Positions 7,843 to 15,805 of a stretch of 64,000 bases of DNA are shown here, one piece after another. This stretch comes from Streptomyces fodineus (lineage in GTDB: Bacteria > Actinomycetota > Actinomycetes > Streptomycetales > Streptomycetaceae): NCBI RefSeq assembly GCF_001735805.1, contig NZ_CP017248.1:7192001-7256000 (forward strand), given 5' to 3'. The notes under the pieces were generated by a model that saw only the letters and a list, made by a program, of their open reading frames with translations, was not told the origin of the DNA and did not search any database. Position numbers and translations under genes: made by a program. How positions within the stretch are numbered: position 1 is the stretch's first letter; each line of letters starts with the position of its first letter.

Positions 7843-8652
7843 GTGAGTGTGCTCGACGAGATCATCGACGGAGTCCGTGCCGACCTCGCGGAGCGGCAGG
7901 CACGCGTCAGCCTCGACGAGCTCAAGGAGCGCGCGGCCAAGGCTCCCGCCGCCAAGGACGGCGTGGCCGCGCTCAAGGGCGACGGCGTGAAGGTGATCTG
8001 CGAGGTCAAGCGCTCCAGCCCCTCCAAGGGCGCGTTGGCGGCTATCGCCGACCCGGCCGGGCTCGCCGCGGACTACGAGGCGGGCGGCGCGGCCGTCATC
8101 TCCGTCCTCACCGAACAGCGCCGCTTCGGCGGCTCGCTGGCCGACCTGGAGGCCGTCCGCGCGCGCGTCGACATCCCGGTGCTGCGCAAGGACTTCATCG
8201 TCACCTCGTACCAGCTGTGGGAGGCCCGCGCGTACGGCGCCGACCTCGCGCTGCTGATCGTGGCCGCCCTGGACCAGCCGGCCCTGGAGTCACTGATCGA
8301 GCGGGCGGTGTCGATCGGGCTGACCCCGCTCGTCGAGGTGCACGACGAGGACGAGGTCGAGCGGGCCGTGGACGCGGGCGCCAAGATCATCGGCGTCAAC
8401 GCGCGCGACCTGAAGACCCTGGAGGTCGACCGCGGCACGTTCGAGCGGGTCGCGCCGGAGATCCCGGACCACATCGTCAAGGTCGCCGAATCCGGTGTCC
8501 GTGGCCCGCACGACCTGATCGCGTACGCCAACGCCGGCGCCGACGCGGTCCTGGTCGGCGAGTCCCTGGTCACCGGCCGCGACCCGAAGACCGCCGTCTC
8601 CGACCTGGTCGCCGCGGGCGAGCATCCCGCGCTGCGGCACGGGCGGGGCTGA
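7843..8652 (+). CDS. trpC: Indole-3-glycerol phosphate synthase TrpC
   Basis: TrpC cyclises 1-(o-carboxyphenylamino)-1-deoxyribulose 5-phosphate to indole-3-glycerol phosphate. The 269-residue length is normal for a monofunctional enzyme. Typical motifs are CEVKRSSPSKG (catalytic Lys near 52), LRKDFIV, LIVAAL, LVEVHDEDEVERA, IGVNARDLKTL and SGVRGP. The GTG 7843 start has a purine-rich upstream site. There is no TrpF fusion; in Streptomyces PriA (not in this window) covers that step. It is followed by trpM 21 nt later. Confidence 0.96.
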   Translation: MSVLDEIIDGVRADLAERQARVSLDELKERAAKAPAAKDGVAALKGDGVKVICEVKRSSPSKGALAAIADPAGLAADYEAGGAAVISVLTEQRRFGGSLADLEAVRARVDIPVLRKDFIVTSYQLWEARAYGADLALLIVAALDQPALESLIERAVSIGLTPLVEVHDEDEVERAVDAGAKIIGVNARDLKTLEVDRGTFERVAPEIPDHIVKVAESGVRGPHDLIAYANAGADAVLVGESLVTGRDPKTAVSDLVAAGEHPALRHGRG

Positions 8653-8673
8653 TCTCCCGCTAGGCTGGTCCTG

Positions 8674-8856
8674 ATGATGCTTCCGATCACCCCGGCGACG
8701 CGGGACCCCTATGCCCGCCTCGCCCGTGGCTGCCGGCCCCGAGGCTGCCGTGCTCCCGCGCGCCGGGTGCACGGGCGGCGGGTCCGCTATGTGATCGGCG
8801 ACGAGCCCGGACAGGTGAACGGCATGCGATGGCGCCGCGCCGCGTGCGCGAGCTGA
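8674..8856 (+). CDS. trpM: TrpM-type small basic protein of the trp cluster
   Basis: A 60-residue, strongly basic protein lies between trpC and trpB, the position of trpM (also called trpX) in Streptomyces coelicolor. In that species the small protein is reported to modulate tryptophan biosynthesis and differentiation. The conserved core is the Cys-containing RPRGCRAPARRVHGRR stretch followed by RYVIGDEPGQVNGMRW. The ATG-ATG start at 8674 lies 21 nt after trpC. A GC-rich hairpin and then the long repeat array follow, so trpM probably ends the trpC transcript. Identification rests on position and recalled similarity. Confidence 0.75.
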   Translation: MMLPITPATRDPYARLARGCRPRGCRAPARRVHGRRVRYVIGDEPGQVNGMRWRRAACAS

Positions 8857-8914
8857 GCCGACGTTCCGTAGCGACCGTCGGCTGAGCCAACGCCCTCGGC
8901 ACCCGCCAACCTCA

Positions 8915-8929
8915 GGGGGCTCCGCCCCC
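8915..8929 (+). terminator. Short GC hairpin after trpM
   Basis: The stem gggggc/gccccc around tcc is embedded in a motif common between Streptomyces genes. It probably ends the trpC-trpM transcript. Confidence 0.55.
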
Positions 8930-8961
8930 CGACCCCCCGGTCCTTCGCCCACCCAGCATCC

Positions 8962-9492
8962 GACTCGGCAGGCTGGAAAGCGACCCATCCGGTCGTGACT
9001 CGGCTGGCTGGAGAGCGAGCCATCCGGTCGTGACTCGGCTGGCTGGAGAGCGAGCCATCCGGTCGTGATGCGGCTGGTTGGGGAGTGATCCACCGGCCTT
9101 GCGACTCGGTCGGCTGGGGAGCTACCCATCCGGTCGTGACTCGGCTGGTTGGGTCGTGACCCACCCGGTCTTGCGACTCGGCAGGCTGGAAAGCGACCCA
9201 TCCGGTCGTGACTCGGCTGGCTGGAGAGCGAGCCATCCGGTCGTGATGCGGCTGGTTGGGGAGTGATCCACCGGCCTTGCGACTCGGTCGGCTGGGGAGC
9301 TACCCATCCGGTCGTGACTCGGCAGGCAGGGGAGTGACCCACCGGGCCTCGCGACCCCGGTCGGCGGAGAGCGACCCGTCCGGGCTCGTGACCCGGCAGG
9401 CTGGGGAGCGACCCGCCGGTCTCGCCGATCAGTCGGCTGGGCAGCGGTCCGTTCGGGGTCGTGGCTTGGTGGGCTGGAGGCGGCCGTCCGGG
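8962..9492 (+). repeat. Tandem repeat array of 14-15 units, 35-37 nt each, between trpM and trpB
   Basis: Units begin with gactcgg or gatgcgg at 8962, 8997, 9032, 9067, 9103, 9138, 9175, 9210, 9245, 9281, 9316, 9353, 9390 and 9427, with a decaying last unit at 9463. Adjacent units at 8997 and 9032 are identical. There is a higher-order duplication: units from 8962-9137 recur at 9175-9315 in the same order, less one extra copy. Unit junctions can fold (agcca/tggct and ccg/cgg arms around gtcgtgact). Lengths of 35, 36 and 37 nt break any reading frame, so the array is not a coding repeat. It occupies most of the 758-nt gap before trpB. Confidence 0.92.
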
Positions 9493-9586
9493 TTTTTGCT
9501 CGGCCTCTGCCGACAGCAAGGGCCGGTGGGTGGGAAAGCACCCTCAGGGCAGCGCACGCGTACTCGTACCCCAAGTCCAGCTACCC

Positions 9587-9600
9587 GGGGCAAGCGCCCC
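9587..9600 (+). other. Hairpin just upstream of the trpB ribosome site
   Basis: The stem ggggc/gcccc around aagc ends 14 nt before the trpB ATG, next to its gagg ribosome site (about 9604). It could affect trpB translation; this is inference. Confidence 0.35.
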
Positions 9601-9614
9601 TGCGAGGTATCCGT

Positions 9615-10898
9615 ATGCCCAGCGAATTCTTCTTCCCCGACCCCACCGGCCAGGTGCCCAGCGCCGAGGGCTACTTCGGCGTGTTCGGCGGCAAGTTCAT
9701 CCCGGAGGCCCTCGTCGCCGCCGTGGACGAGGTCGCCGTCGAGTACGACAAGGCCAAGGCCGACCCCGAGTTCGCCCGTGAGCTCGACGACCTGCTCCTG
9801 AACTACACCGGCCGGCCCAGCGCGCTGACCGAGGTGCCGAGGTTCGCCGAACACGCCGGTGGCGCACGGGTGTTCCTGAAGCGGGAAGACCTCAACCACA
9901 CCGGCTCCCACAAGATCAACAACGTGCTCGGCCAGGCCCTGCTCACCAAGCGGATGGGCAAGACCCGCGTGATCGCGGAGACCGGTGCCGGTCAGCACGG
10001 TGTCGCGACCGCCACCGCCTGCGCCCTCTTCGGCCTCGACTGCACCATCTACATGGGCGAGGTCGACACCAAGCGCCAGGCCCTGAACGTGGCCCGGATG
10101 CGCATGCTCGGCGCCGAGGTCGTCGCCGTGAAGTCCGGCAGCCGCACCCTGAAGGACGCCATCAACGAGGCGTTCCGCGACTGGGTCGCCAACGTGGACC
10201 ACACCCACTACCTGTTCGGGACCGTCGCCGGCCCGCACCCCTTCCCCGCCATGGTCCGCGACTTCCACCGGGTGATCGGCGTGGAGGCGCGGCGGCAGCT
10301 CCTGGAACGCGCGGGGCGCCTCCCCGACGCCGCGATCGCCTGCGTCGGCGGCGGCTCCAACGCCATCGGCCTCTTCCACGCCTTCATTCCCGACGCGGGC
10401 GTACGCCTCATCGGCTGCGAGCCCGCGGGCCACGGCATCGAGACCGGCGAGCACGCGGCCACCCTGACCGCGGGGGAGCCGGGCATTCTGCACGGTTCCC
10501 GCTCGTACGTCCTGCAGGACGACGAGGGCCAGATCACCGAGCCGTACTCCATCTCGGCCGGTCTGGACTACCCGGGCATCGGTCCCGAGCACTCCTACCT
10601 CAAGGACTCCGGCCGCGGTGAGTACCGCGCGATCACCGACGACGCGGCCATGCAGGCCCTGCGCCTGCTGTCCCGTACCGAGGGGATCATCCCGGCGATC
10701 GAGAGCGCCCACGCCCTGGCCGGCGCCCTGGACGTCGGCAAGGAGCTGGGCAAGGACGGCCTGATCGTCGTCAACCTCTCCGGCCGCGGCGACAAGGACA
10801 TGGACACCGCCGCCCGCTACTTCGGCCTCTACGACACCGACGCCGAGGTGGCCGCCGACAAAGCCGACACCGCCGAGATCGAGGGGGACGCCAAGTGA
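9615..10898 (+). CDS. trpB: Tryptophan synthase beta subunit TrpB
   Basis: TrpB condenses indole with L-serine to give tryptophan, using PLP, in an alpha2-beta2 complex with TrpA. The protein has 427 residues. The PLP lysine K100 lies in NHTGSHKINN, the substrate loop ETGAGQHG follows, and the phosphate cup GGGSNAIG is intact. An N-terminal extension precedes the GYFGVFGGKF motif typical of TrpB. The ATG 9615 has a gagg site 7 nt upstream. Its end overlaps the trpA start by 4 nt (GTGA). The long repeat array upstream suggests a promoter or leader separate from trpC. Confidence 0.97.
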   Translation: MPSEFFFPDPTGQVPSAEGYFGVFGGKFIPEALVAAVDEVAVEYDKAKADPEFARELDDLLLNYTGRPSALTEVPRFAEHAGGARVFLKREDLNHTGSHKINNVLGQALLTKRMGKTRVIAETGAGQHGVATATACALFGLDCTIYMGEVDTKRQALNVARMRMLGAEVVAVKSGSRTLKDAINEAFRDWVANVDHTHYLFGTVAGPHPFPAMVRDFHRVIGVEARRQLLERAGRLPDAAIACVGGGSNAIGLFHAFIPDAGVRLIGCEPAGHGIETGEHAATLTAGEPGILHGSRSYVLQDDEGQITEPYSISAGLDYPGIGPEHSYLKDSGRGEYRAITDDAAMQALRLLSRTEGIIPAIESAHALAGALDVGKELGKDGLIVVNLSGRGDKDMDTAARYFGLYDTDAEVAADKADTAEIEGDAK

Positions 10899-11713
10899 GC
10901 GGGAACATCCAGCTGTTGACGGACACCCTCGCCGGCGCCAGGGCCGAGGGGCGCTCCGCGCTCATCGCCTACCTCCCGGCCGGGTTCCCGACCGTGGACG
11001 GCGGCATCGAGGCGATCAAGGCCGTCTTCGACGGCGGGGCCGATGTCGTGGAGGTCGGCCTGCCGCACAGCGACCCCGTCCTCGACGGCCCGGTCATCCA
11101 GACCGCCGACGACATCGCCCTGCGCGGCGGGGTCAGGATCGCCGACGTCATGCGCACGGTCCGGGAGGCGTACGCGGCGACCGGGAAGCCCGTGCTCGTC
11201 ATGACGTACTGGAACCCCATCGACCGCTACGGCGTCGAGCGCTTCACCGCCGAGCTGGCCGAGGCGGGCGGCGCGGGCTGCATCCTGCCCGACCTGCCCG
11301 TCCAGGAGTCGGCGCTGTGGCGGGAGCACGCCGAGAAGCACGGCCTCGCGACCGTCTTCGTCGTGGCGCCGAGCAGCAAGGACGAGCGGCTCGCCCGGAT
11401 CACCGCGGCGGGCAGCGGCTTCGTCTACGCGGCCTCGCTGATGGGTGTCACCGGCACCCGCGAATCCGTCGGAGCGCAGGCCCAGAACCTGGTCGAACGC
11501 ACCCGCGCCACCGGCACCGGACTGCCCGTCTGCGTCGGACTCGGTGTCTCGGGCGGCGCCCAGGCCGCCGAGGTCGCCGGCTTCGCCGACGGCGTGATCG
11601 TCGGCTCGGCCTTCGTGAAGCGGATGCTGGACGCCCCCGACCACGCGTCGGGTCTCGTGGCGGTCCGCGAACTGGCCGAGGAACTGGCGAAGGGCGTGCG
11701 CGGACAGGCGTAA
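10895..11713 (+). CDS. trpA: Tryptophan synthase alpha subunit TrpA
   Basis: TrpA splits indole-3-glycerol phosphate into indole and glyceraldehyde 3-phosphate. The 272-residue TIM barrel keeps both catalytic acids: E53 in VEVGLPHSDP and D64 in VLDGP. The phosphate-binding GVSGGAQA and ADGVIVGSA segments are also present. GTG 10895 overlaps the trpB stop (GTGA), which couples translation of the two subunits. A perfect 13-bp terminator hairpin lies about 50 nt after its stop. Confidence 0.97.
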   Translation: MSGNIQLLTDTLAGARAEGRSALIAYLPAGFPTVDGGIEAIKAVFDGGADVVEVGLPHSDPVLDGPVIQTADDIALRGGVRIADVMRTVREAYAATGKPVLVMTYWNPIDRYGVERFTAELAEAGGAGCILPDLPVQESALWREHAEKHGLATVFVVAPSSKDERLARITAAGSGFVYAASLMGVTGTRESVGAQAQNLVERTRATGTGLPVCVGLGVSGGAQAAEVAGFADGVIVGSAFVKRMLDAPDHASGLVAVRELAEELAKGVRGQA

Positions 11714-11760
11714 CCGTCAGTAATACGGAAGATTCGGTCACTCGAACGAGTGGACCTGGG

Positions 11761-11790
11761 ACCGGGGAGGCGCGCTTGCGCCTCCCCGGT
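11761..11790 (+). terminator. Hairpin terminator after trpA
   Basis: A perfect 13-bp stem (accggggaggcgc with its complement) around a 4-nt loop is followed by tcgttct. It ends the trpBA transcript 14 nt before the next GTG start. Confidence 0.85.
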
Positions 11791-11803
11791 TCGTTCTGGG
11801 GGT

Positions 11804-12577
11804 GTGAGCGAGAAGAACCATGACGGAAAGCGCGCCGCCCGGGAGCGGCTGGCGGTCGAGCGTGAGAAGCAGAAGCACACGGAGAAGCGGCGGCGCGCGC
11901 TGATCGTGGGCGCGAGCATCGTCTGCGTCCTGGGCCTCGCGGCGGTGGTCGGCGTGCTCGCCGTGAACGCCGGCAGGAACAAGGGCGAGAAGGCGGGGCC
12001 CGTCGTGGCGCCCTCGGGCGCGCAGGGCAAGGACAGCCTCGCGATCCCGATCGGAAAGGACGGCGCCAAGTCGACGCTCATCATCTGGGAGGACGTCCGC
12101 TGCCCGGCCTGCCAGGCCTTCGAGATCGCCTACCGCCCGACGCTCCATGCACTGGCCGACTCCGGCAAGCTCAGAATCGAGTACCACCTGGTCCGGCTGA
12201 TCGACGGCAACCTCGGCGGCACCGGCTCCCTGCGCGGCGCCAACGCCCTGGCCTGCGCCCAGGACATCGCGAAGTTCCGCGACTACCACGACGTGCTGTA
12301 CGCGAACCAGCCCAAGGAGACCGACGACGCCTACGCGGACAACACCAAGCTGATCGACCTGGCCGGCAAGGTCGGCGGCCTCAAGACACCGGCCTTCCAG
12401 AAGTGCGTCGAGGACGGCATCCACGACAGCTGGGTGAACAAGTCGCAGAAGGCCTTCCAGTCCGGCGGCTTCACCGGCACCCCCACGGTCCTGCTCGGCG
12501 GGAAGAACATCGCCCAGGACCAGACCATGACGCCGGCCAAGCTCAAGCAGATGGTGGAGACGGCCGCCCGCGGGTAA
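11804..12577 (+). CDS. Membrane-anchored DsbA-like thioredoxin-fold protein
   Basis: From GTG 11804 the protein has 257 residues. It has a charged cytoplasmic N-terminus, one membrane anchor (about 31-54) and an extracytoplasmic thioredoxin-fold domain. The active-site motif is C100-P-A-C103 in WEDVRCPACQAF, with the cis-Pro loop in FTGTPTVLLGG. This is the DSBA/thioredoxin_4 family of Streptomyces, expected to oxidise or isomerise disulfides in exported proteins. It lies between trpA and lgt and may depend on its own promoter, because a terminator precedes it closely. Confidence 0.88.
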   Translation: MSEKNHDGKRAARERLAVEREKQKHTEKRRRALIVGASIVCVLGLAAVVGVLAVNAGRNKGEKAGPVVAPSGAQGKDSLAIPIGKDGAKSTLIIWEDVRCPACQAFEIAYRPTLHALADSGKLRIEYHLVRLIDGNLGGTGSLRGANALACAQDIAKFRDYHDVLYANQPKETDDAYADNTKLIDLAGKVGGLKTPAFQKCVEDGIHDSWVNKSQKAFQSGGFTGTPTVLLGGKNIAQDQTMTPAKLKQMVETAARG

Positions 12578-12682
12578 GGATCTTCCTCCCGCCCCGTCCG
12601 TCTTTTCTCACGCCCCCGTTATGGACCCGTAGCCGGGCTGCTTGCCGTCCCCACGGCCCGGCACGGTAGCGTCGGACTTGCC

Positions 12683-13627
12683 ATGGAACTTTCCTACATT
12701 CCCAGCCCGTCGCGCGGGGTGCTGTATCTCGGCCCCATCCCGCTGCGCGGCTACGCCTTCTGCATCATCATCGGCGTCTTCGTCGCCGTCTGGCTCGGCA
12801 ACAAGCGCTGGATCGCCCGTGGCGGGCGGGCCGGCACGGTTGCCGACATCGCGGTCTGGGCGGTGCCGTTCGGTCTGGTCGGCGGCCGGCTGTACCACGT
12901 GATCACGGACTACGAGCTGTACTTCAGCCCGGGCCGTGACTGGGTGGACGCCTTCAAGGTGTGGCAGGGCGGCCTGGGCATCTGGGGCGCGATCGCGCTC
13001 GGTGCGCTCGGCGCGTGGATCGGCGCGCGGCGTCGGGGCATCCCGATGCCGGCGTACGCCGACGCCGTCGCGCCCGGCATCGCCTTCGCGCAGGCCATCG
13101 GCCGCTGGGGCAACTGGTTCAACCAGGAGCTGTACGGCCGTGAGACGCACGTTCCATGGGCACTGCACATCACCTCCTCCGAGGGCGGCCGGGTGCCGGG
13201 CTACTACCACCCGACCTTCCTCTACGAGTCGCTGTGGTGCATCGGCGTGGGCCTGCTGGTCATCTGGGCCGACCGCCGCTTCAAGCTGGGCCATGGCCGG
13301 GCGTTCGCCCTGTACGTCGCCGCGTACTGCGTGGGCCGCGGCTGGATCGAGTACATGCGCGTGGACGACGCGCACCACATCCTGGGGCTCCGCCTGAACG
13401 ACTGGACCGCGATCATCGTGTTCCTGCTGGCGGTGGCGTACATGGTGGTGTCGTCGAAGAAGCGGCCGGGGCGCGAGCCGGTGGTCGAGCCTGGCGTCTC
13501 CGACGGTTCGGCCGACGGTACGGAAGGTGCCGAGGAGGCGGGGGACCAGGAGGCGGGGGACAAGGCTGAGCCGGAACCCGCGGAGGCGAAGGACGAAGCG
13601 GCCGAGTCGGCGACCGAGAAGACCTGA
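12683..13627 (+). CDS. lgt: Prolipoprotein diacylglyceryl transferase Lgt
   Basis: Lgt transfers diacylglycerol from phosphatidylglycerol to the lipobox cysteine of prolipoproteins in the membrane. The protein has 314 residues with about seven membrane segments. The signature GRWGNWFNQELYG starts at residue 140, and HPTFLYESLW is found near 176. A hydrophilic C-terminal tail of about 50 residues, rich in Glu/Ala/Asp, extends beyond the core, as is common in Streptomyces Lgt. Likely lipoprotein substrates in this window include the binding protein at 52.5-53.7 kb. Confidence 0.95.
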   Translation: MELSYIPSPSRGVLYLGPIPLRGYAFCIIIGVFVAVWLGNKRWIARGGRAGTVADIAVWAVPFGLVGGRLYHVITDYELYFSPGRDWVDAFKVWQGGLGIWGAIALGALGAWIGARRRGIPMPAYADAVAPGIAFAQAIGRWGNWFNQELYGRETHVPWALHITSSEGGRVPGYYHPTFLYESLWCIGVGLLVIWADRRFKLGHGRAFALYVAAYCVGRGWIEYMRVDDAHHILGLRLNDWTAIIVFLLAVAYMVVSSKKRPGREPVVEPGVSDGSADGTEGAEEAGDQEAGDKAEPEPAEAKDEAAESATEKT

Positions 13628-13644
13628 CCGCCGGTGGTACGACA

Positions 13645-13705
13645 CCGAGGGCGCCCGGCCAGGCGGCGGTAGCCGCACAGAGACAGAGTTTCCGGGCGCC
13701 CTCGG
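13645..13705. terminator. Bidirectional hairpin between lgt and the CitE-like lyase gene
   Basis: A 14-bp perfect stem (13645-13658 with 13692-13705) with a 33-nt loop lies between the two convergent genes. Confidence 0.75.
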
Positions 13706-13716
13706 CGTGTGCGGGA

Positions 13717-14529
13717 TCAGTCGCGGTGTGCCAGTGACAGGGTCCGCTGGGCCAGCGTCACCGTCGCCGCGTCGATGAAGCGGCCGTCGGGGAGGGCCAG
13801 GGCGCCCGCTTGGGCGGCTGCCGCCTTCAGGATGGTTTCCGCGTGTTCGATCTCCGCCGGTGTGGGCAGGTAGGCCCGTTCGATCACCGGCAGCTGGCGG
13901 GGGTGGATCGCGGCGCGGCCCAGGAAGCCGAGGGTGCGGCCATGGGCGCAGGAGGCGGTGAGGCCGTCCAGGTCGCGGATGTCGGGGTACACCGACTGCG
14001 GCGGTGGGGCGAGGCCGGCCGCGCGGGCGGCGACGATCACCCGGGAGCGCGGCCAGTCGAGGCCCGCGTCGGCTCGTACGCCCAGGTCGGCCCGTAGATC
14101 CGCCTCGCCGAGGGCGATGCCCCGCAGGGCGGGATGGGCGGTGGCGATGGCGTGGGCGTGCTCGATGGCGAGGGCCGTCTCCAGCAGGGCGTACAGCGGG
14201 ACGGTGACGGTCGCGGCGACCTGCCTGATCTCGTCCGGGGTGGTCACCTTCGGCAGCCGCAGGCCCGAGAGGCCGGGGAGCGCGGCGAGGGCCGCCAGGT
14301 CGGCCGCGGCCCAGGGGCCGGACAGGGCGTTGACGCGGACGTGGACCGGGACCGGCTGGGGGTCGGTGAGGAGGGCGGCCGTGGCCGTGCGGGCGTACTC
14401 CTTGCGGTCCGGGGCGACCGCGTCCTCCAGATCGATCACCACCACGTCGGCGCCCGCGGCCAGCGCCTTGGCCACCACGGGCGGGCGGTCGCCGGGGACG
14501 TAGAGCCAGGTGAGCGGGGGCCGGGTCAC
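13717..14529 (-). CDS. HpcH/HpaI aldolase/CitE-family CoA-ester lyase
   Basis: From GTG 14529 this 270-residue TIM-barrel enzyme shows CitE-family marks: LYVPGDRP near the start, VVVIDLEDAVAP (about 35-46), a metal-binding Glu in LLETALAIEHA and an acidic GEADLRADLG loop. Relatives cleave malyl-CoA, citramalyl-CoA or methylmalyl-CoA to acetyl-CoA or propionyl-CoA plus an oxoacid. Its GTG start overlaps the stop of the CoA-transferase gene (GTGA). The pair looks like a two-step route: activation of a hydroxyacid, then C-C cleavage. It is the last gene of the seven-gene operon. The exact substrate is not readable. Confidence 0.85.
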   Translation of the reverse strand: MTRPPLTWLYVPGDRPPVVAKALAAGADVVVIDLEDAVAPDRKEYARTATAALLTDPQPVPVHVRVNALSGPWAAADLAALAALPGLSGLRLPKVTTPDEIRQVAATVTVPLYALLETALAIEHAHAIATAHPALRGIALGEADLRADLGVRADAGLDWPRSRVIVAARAAGLAPPPQSVYPDIRDLDGLTASCAHGRTLGFLGRAAIHPRQLPVIERAYLPTPAEIEHAETILKAAAAQAGALALPDGRFIDAATVTLAQRTLSLAHRD

Positions 14530-15725
14530 AGGGCTCCCTCCGTGCGCAGGGCGGCGATGTCGGCCGGGGTGAGGCCCAGCTCGGTGAGCACGGTCTCGGT
14601 GTCGGCGCCGTGCGGGCGGCCGGCCCAGCGGATCGCCCCGGGGTTCGCGGAGAGCCGGAAGAGGACGTTCTGCATGCGCAGCGGGCCCAGTTCGGGGTCG
14701 TCGACGGTGGTGACCGTGCGCAGCGCCTGGTACTGGGGGTCGGCCAGGACGTCCCGGACGTCCTGGACCGGGGCCACCGCCGCCTCCGCCTTCTCGAAGG
14801 CCGCGAGGACCTCGGCGCGGGTGCGGGCGGCGATCCAGGAGCCGACCGCCTCGTCCAGGACGTCGGCGTGCGCGGCGCGGTCGGCGCCGGTGGCGAACCA
14901 CGGCTCCTCGATCAGCTCCGGGCGGCCCACCAGGCGTATCACCCGCTCCGCGACCGACTGCGCGGAGGTGGAGACGGCGACCCAGAGGCCGTCGGCGGTG
15001 CGGTAGGTGTTGCGCGGGGCGTTGTTCGCGGAGCGGTTGCCGGTGCGTTCCTGGACGTGGCCGAGCTGGTCGTACCAGGTGGGGTGGGGGCCGAGGACCG
15101 ACAGGATCGGCTCGATGATCGCCATGTCGACGACCTGCCCGGCGCCGGTGTGCTTCCGTGCGGCCAGCGCGGTGAGTACGGCGCAGGCGGTCGCCAGGCC
15201 CGCGACCGAGTCCGCGAGGCCGAACGGCGGCAGCGTGGGCGGCGCGTCCGGCTCGCCGGTGATCGCGGCGAAGCCGCTCATCGCCTCGGCAAGCGTGCCG
15301 AAGCCGGGACGGTGAGCGTACGGCCCGAACTGGCCGAAGGCCGTCACCCGGGCGAGGACCAGCCGGGGGTTGACGGCCGCCAGCTCCGGCCAGCCCAGAT
15401 CCCACTTCTCCAGGGTCCCCGGACGGAAGTTCTCGATCACCACGTCGGCGGTGGCGGCGAGCCGGAGCAGGACGGCTCGGCCGCCGGGCGTGGACAGGTC
15501 CAGGGCGATGGTCCGCTTGTTGCGGCCGAGCACCTTCCACCACAGGCCGACGCCGTGCTTGGCCGGGCCGTGCCCGCGGCAGGGGTCCGGCCGGAGCGGA
15601 TGCTCGACCTTGATCACCTCGGCACCGAAGTCGCCGAGCAGCGTGGCGGCCAGCGGGCCCGCGAAGAGGGTCGCGAGGTCCAGCACCCGCAGACCGGCCA
15701 GGGCCGGTGTCGTCGTCGTACTCAT
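14526..15725 (-). CDS. CaiB/BaiF class III CoA-transferase
   Basis: From ATG 15725 the protein has 399 residues. Family features are the N-terminal LRVLDLATLFAGP and LLGDFGAEVIKVE, then NKRTIALDLSTPGGR and VIENFRPGTLEKW. The catalytic Asp is expected in GQVVDMAIIEP. Class III enzymes move CoA between carboxylic acids by a covalent aspartyl-CoA intermediate. Pairing with a CitE-like lyase suggests activation of a hydroxyacid such as malate or citramalate; this is inferred. The gene start lies inside a 14-nt tandem repeat that follows ribokinase. Confidence 0.88.
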   Translation of the reverse strand: MSTTTTPALAGLRVLDLATLFAGPLAATLLGDFGAEVIKVEHPLRPDPCRGHGPAKHGVGLWWKVLGRNKRTIALDLSTPGGRAVLLRLAATADVVIENFRPGTLEKWDLGWPELAAVNPRLVLARVTAFGQFGPYAHRPGFGTLAEAMSGFAAITGEPDAPPTLPPFGLADSVAGLATACAVLTALAARKHTGAGQVVDMAIIEPILSVLGPHPTWYDQLGHVQERTGNRSANNAPRNTYRTADGLWVAVSTSAQSVAERVIRLVGRPELIEEPWFATGADRAAHADVLDEAVGSWIAARTRAEVLAAFEKAEAAVAPVQDVRDVLADPQYQALRTVTTVDDPELGPLRMQNVLFRLSANPGAIRWAGRPHGADTETVLTELGLTPADIAALRTEGAL

Positions 15726-15805
15726 GCGTCGTATCTCATGCGTCGTACCTCGTGCGTGGTCCCTCATGGGGTGTGTCTCATGCGGAGTGTCTTATGCGGT
15801 GTACT
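15722..15805 (-). repeat. Six 14-nt tandem repeats across the rbsK stop and CoA-transferase start
   Basis: Read on the plus strand the units are tcatgcgtcgtatc, tcatgcgtcgtacc, tcgtgcgtggtccc, tcatggggtgtgtc, tcatgcggagtgtc and ttatgcggtgtact, at 14-nt steps from 15722. On the coding strand four of the six units present an ATGAG-like start, each in a different frame. The outermost (15725) is the CoA-transferase start, and the last unit carries the rbsK stop codon. Confidence 0.85.

Noticed and set aside
7824..7860. ATG 7824 as a start upstream of trpC
   Set aside because: It is in another frame and gives an Arg/Gly-rich sequence without similarity; the GTG at 7843 yields full TrpC.
8962..9492. 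CRISPR array
   Set aside because: Units are contiguous degenerate repeats with no unique spacers, and no cas genes are nearby.
8290..9519. Long minus-strand open frame over the trp repeat array and the trpC 3' end
   Set aside because: It arises from a repeat poor in stop codons and from antisense trpC. Unit lengths of 35-37 nt shift the frame, so the peptide repeats do not stay in register. There is no ribosome site.
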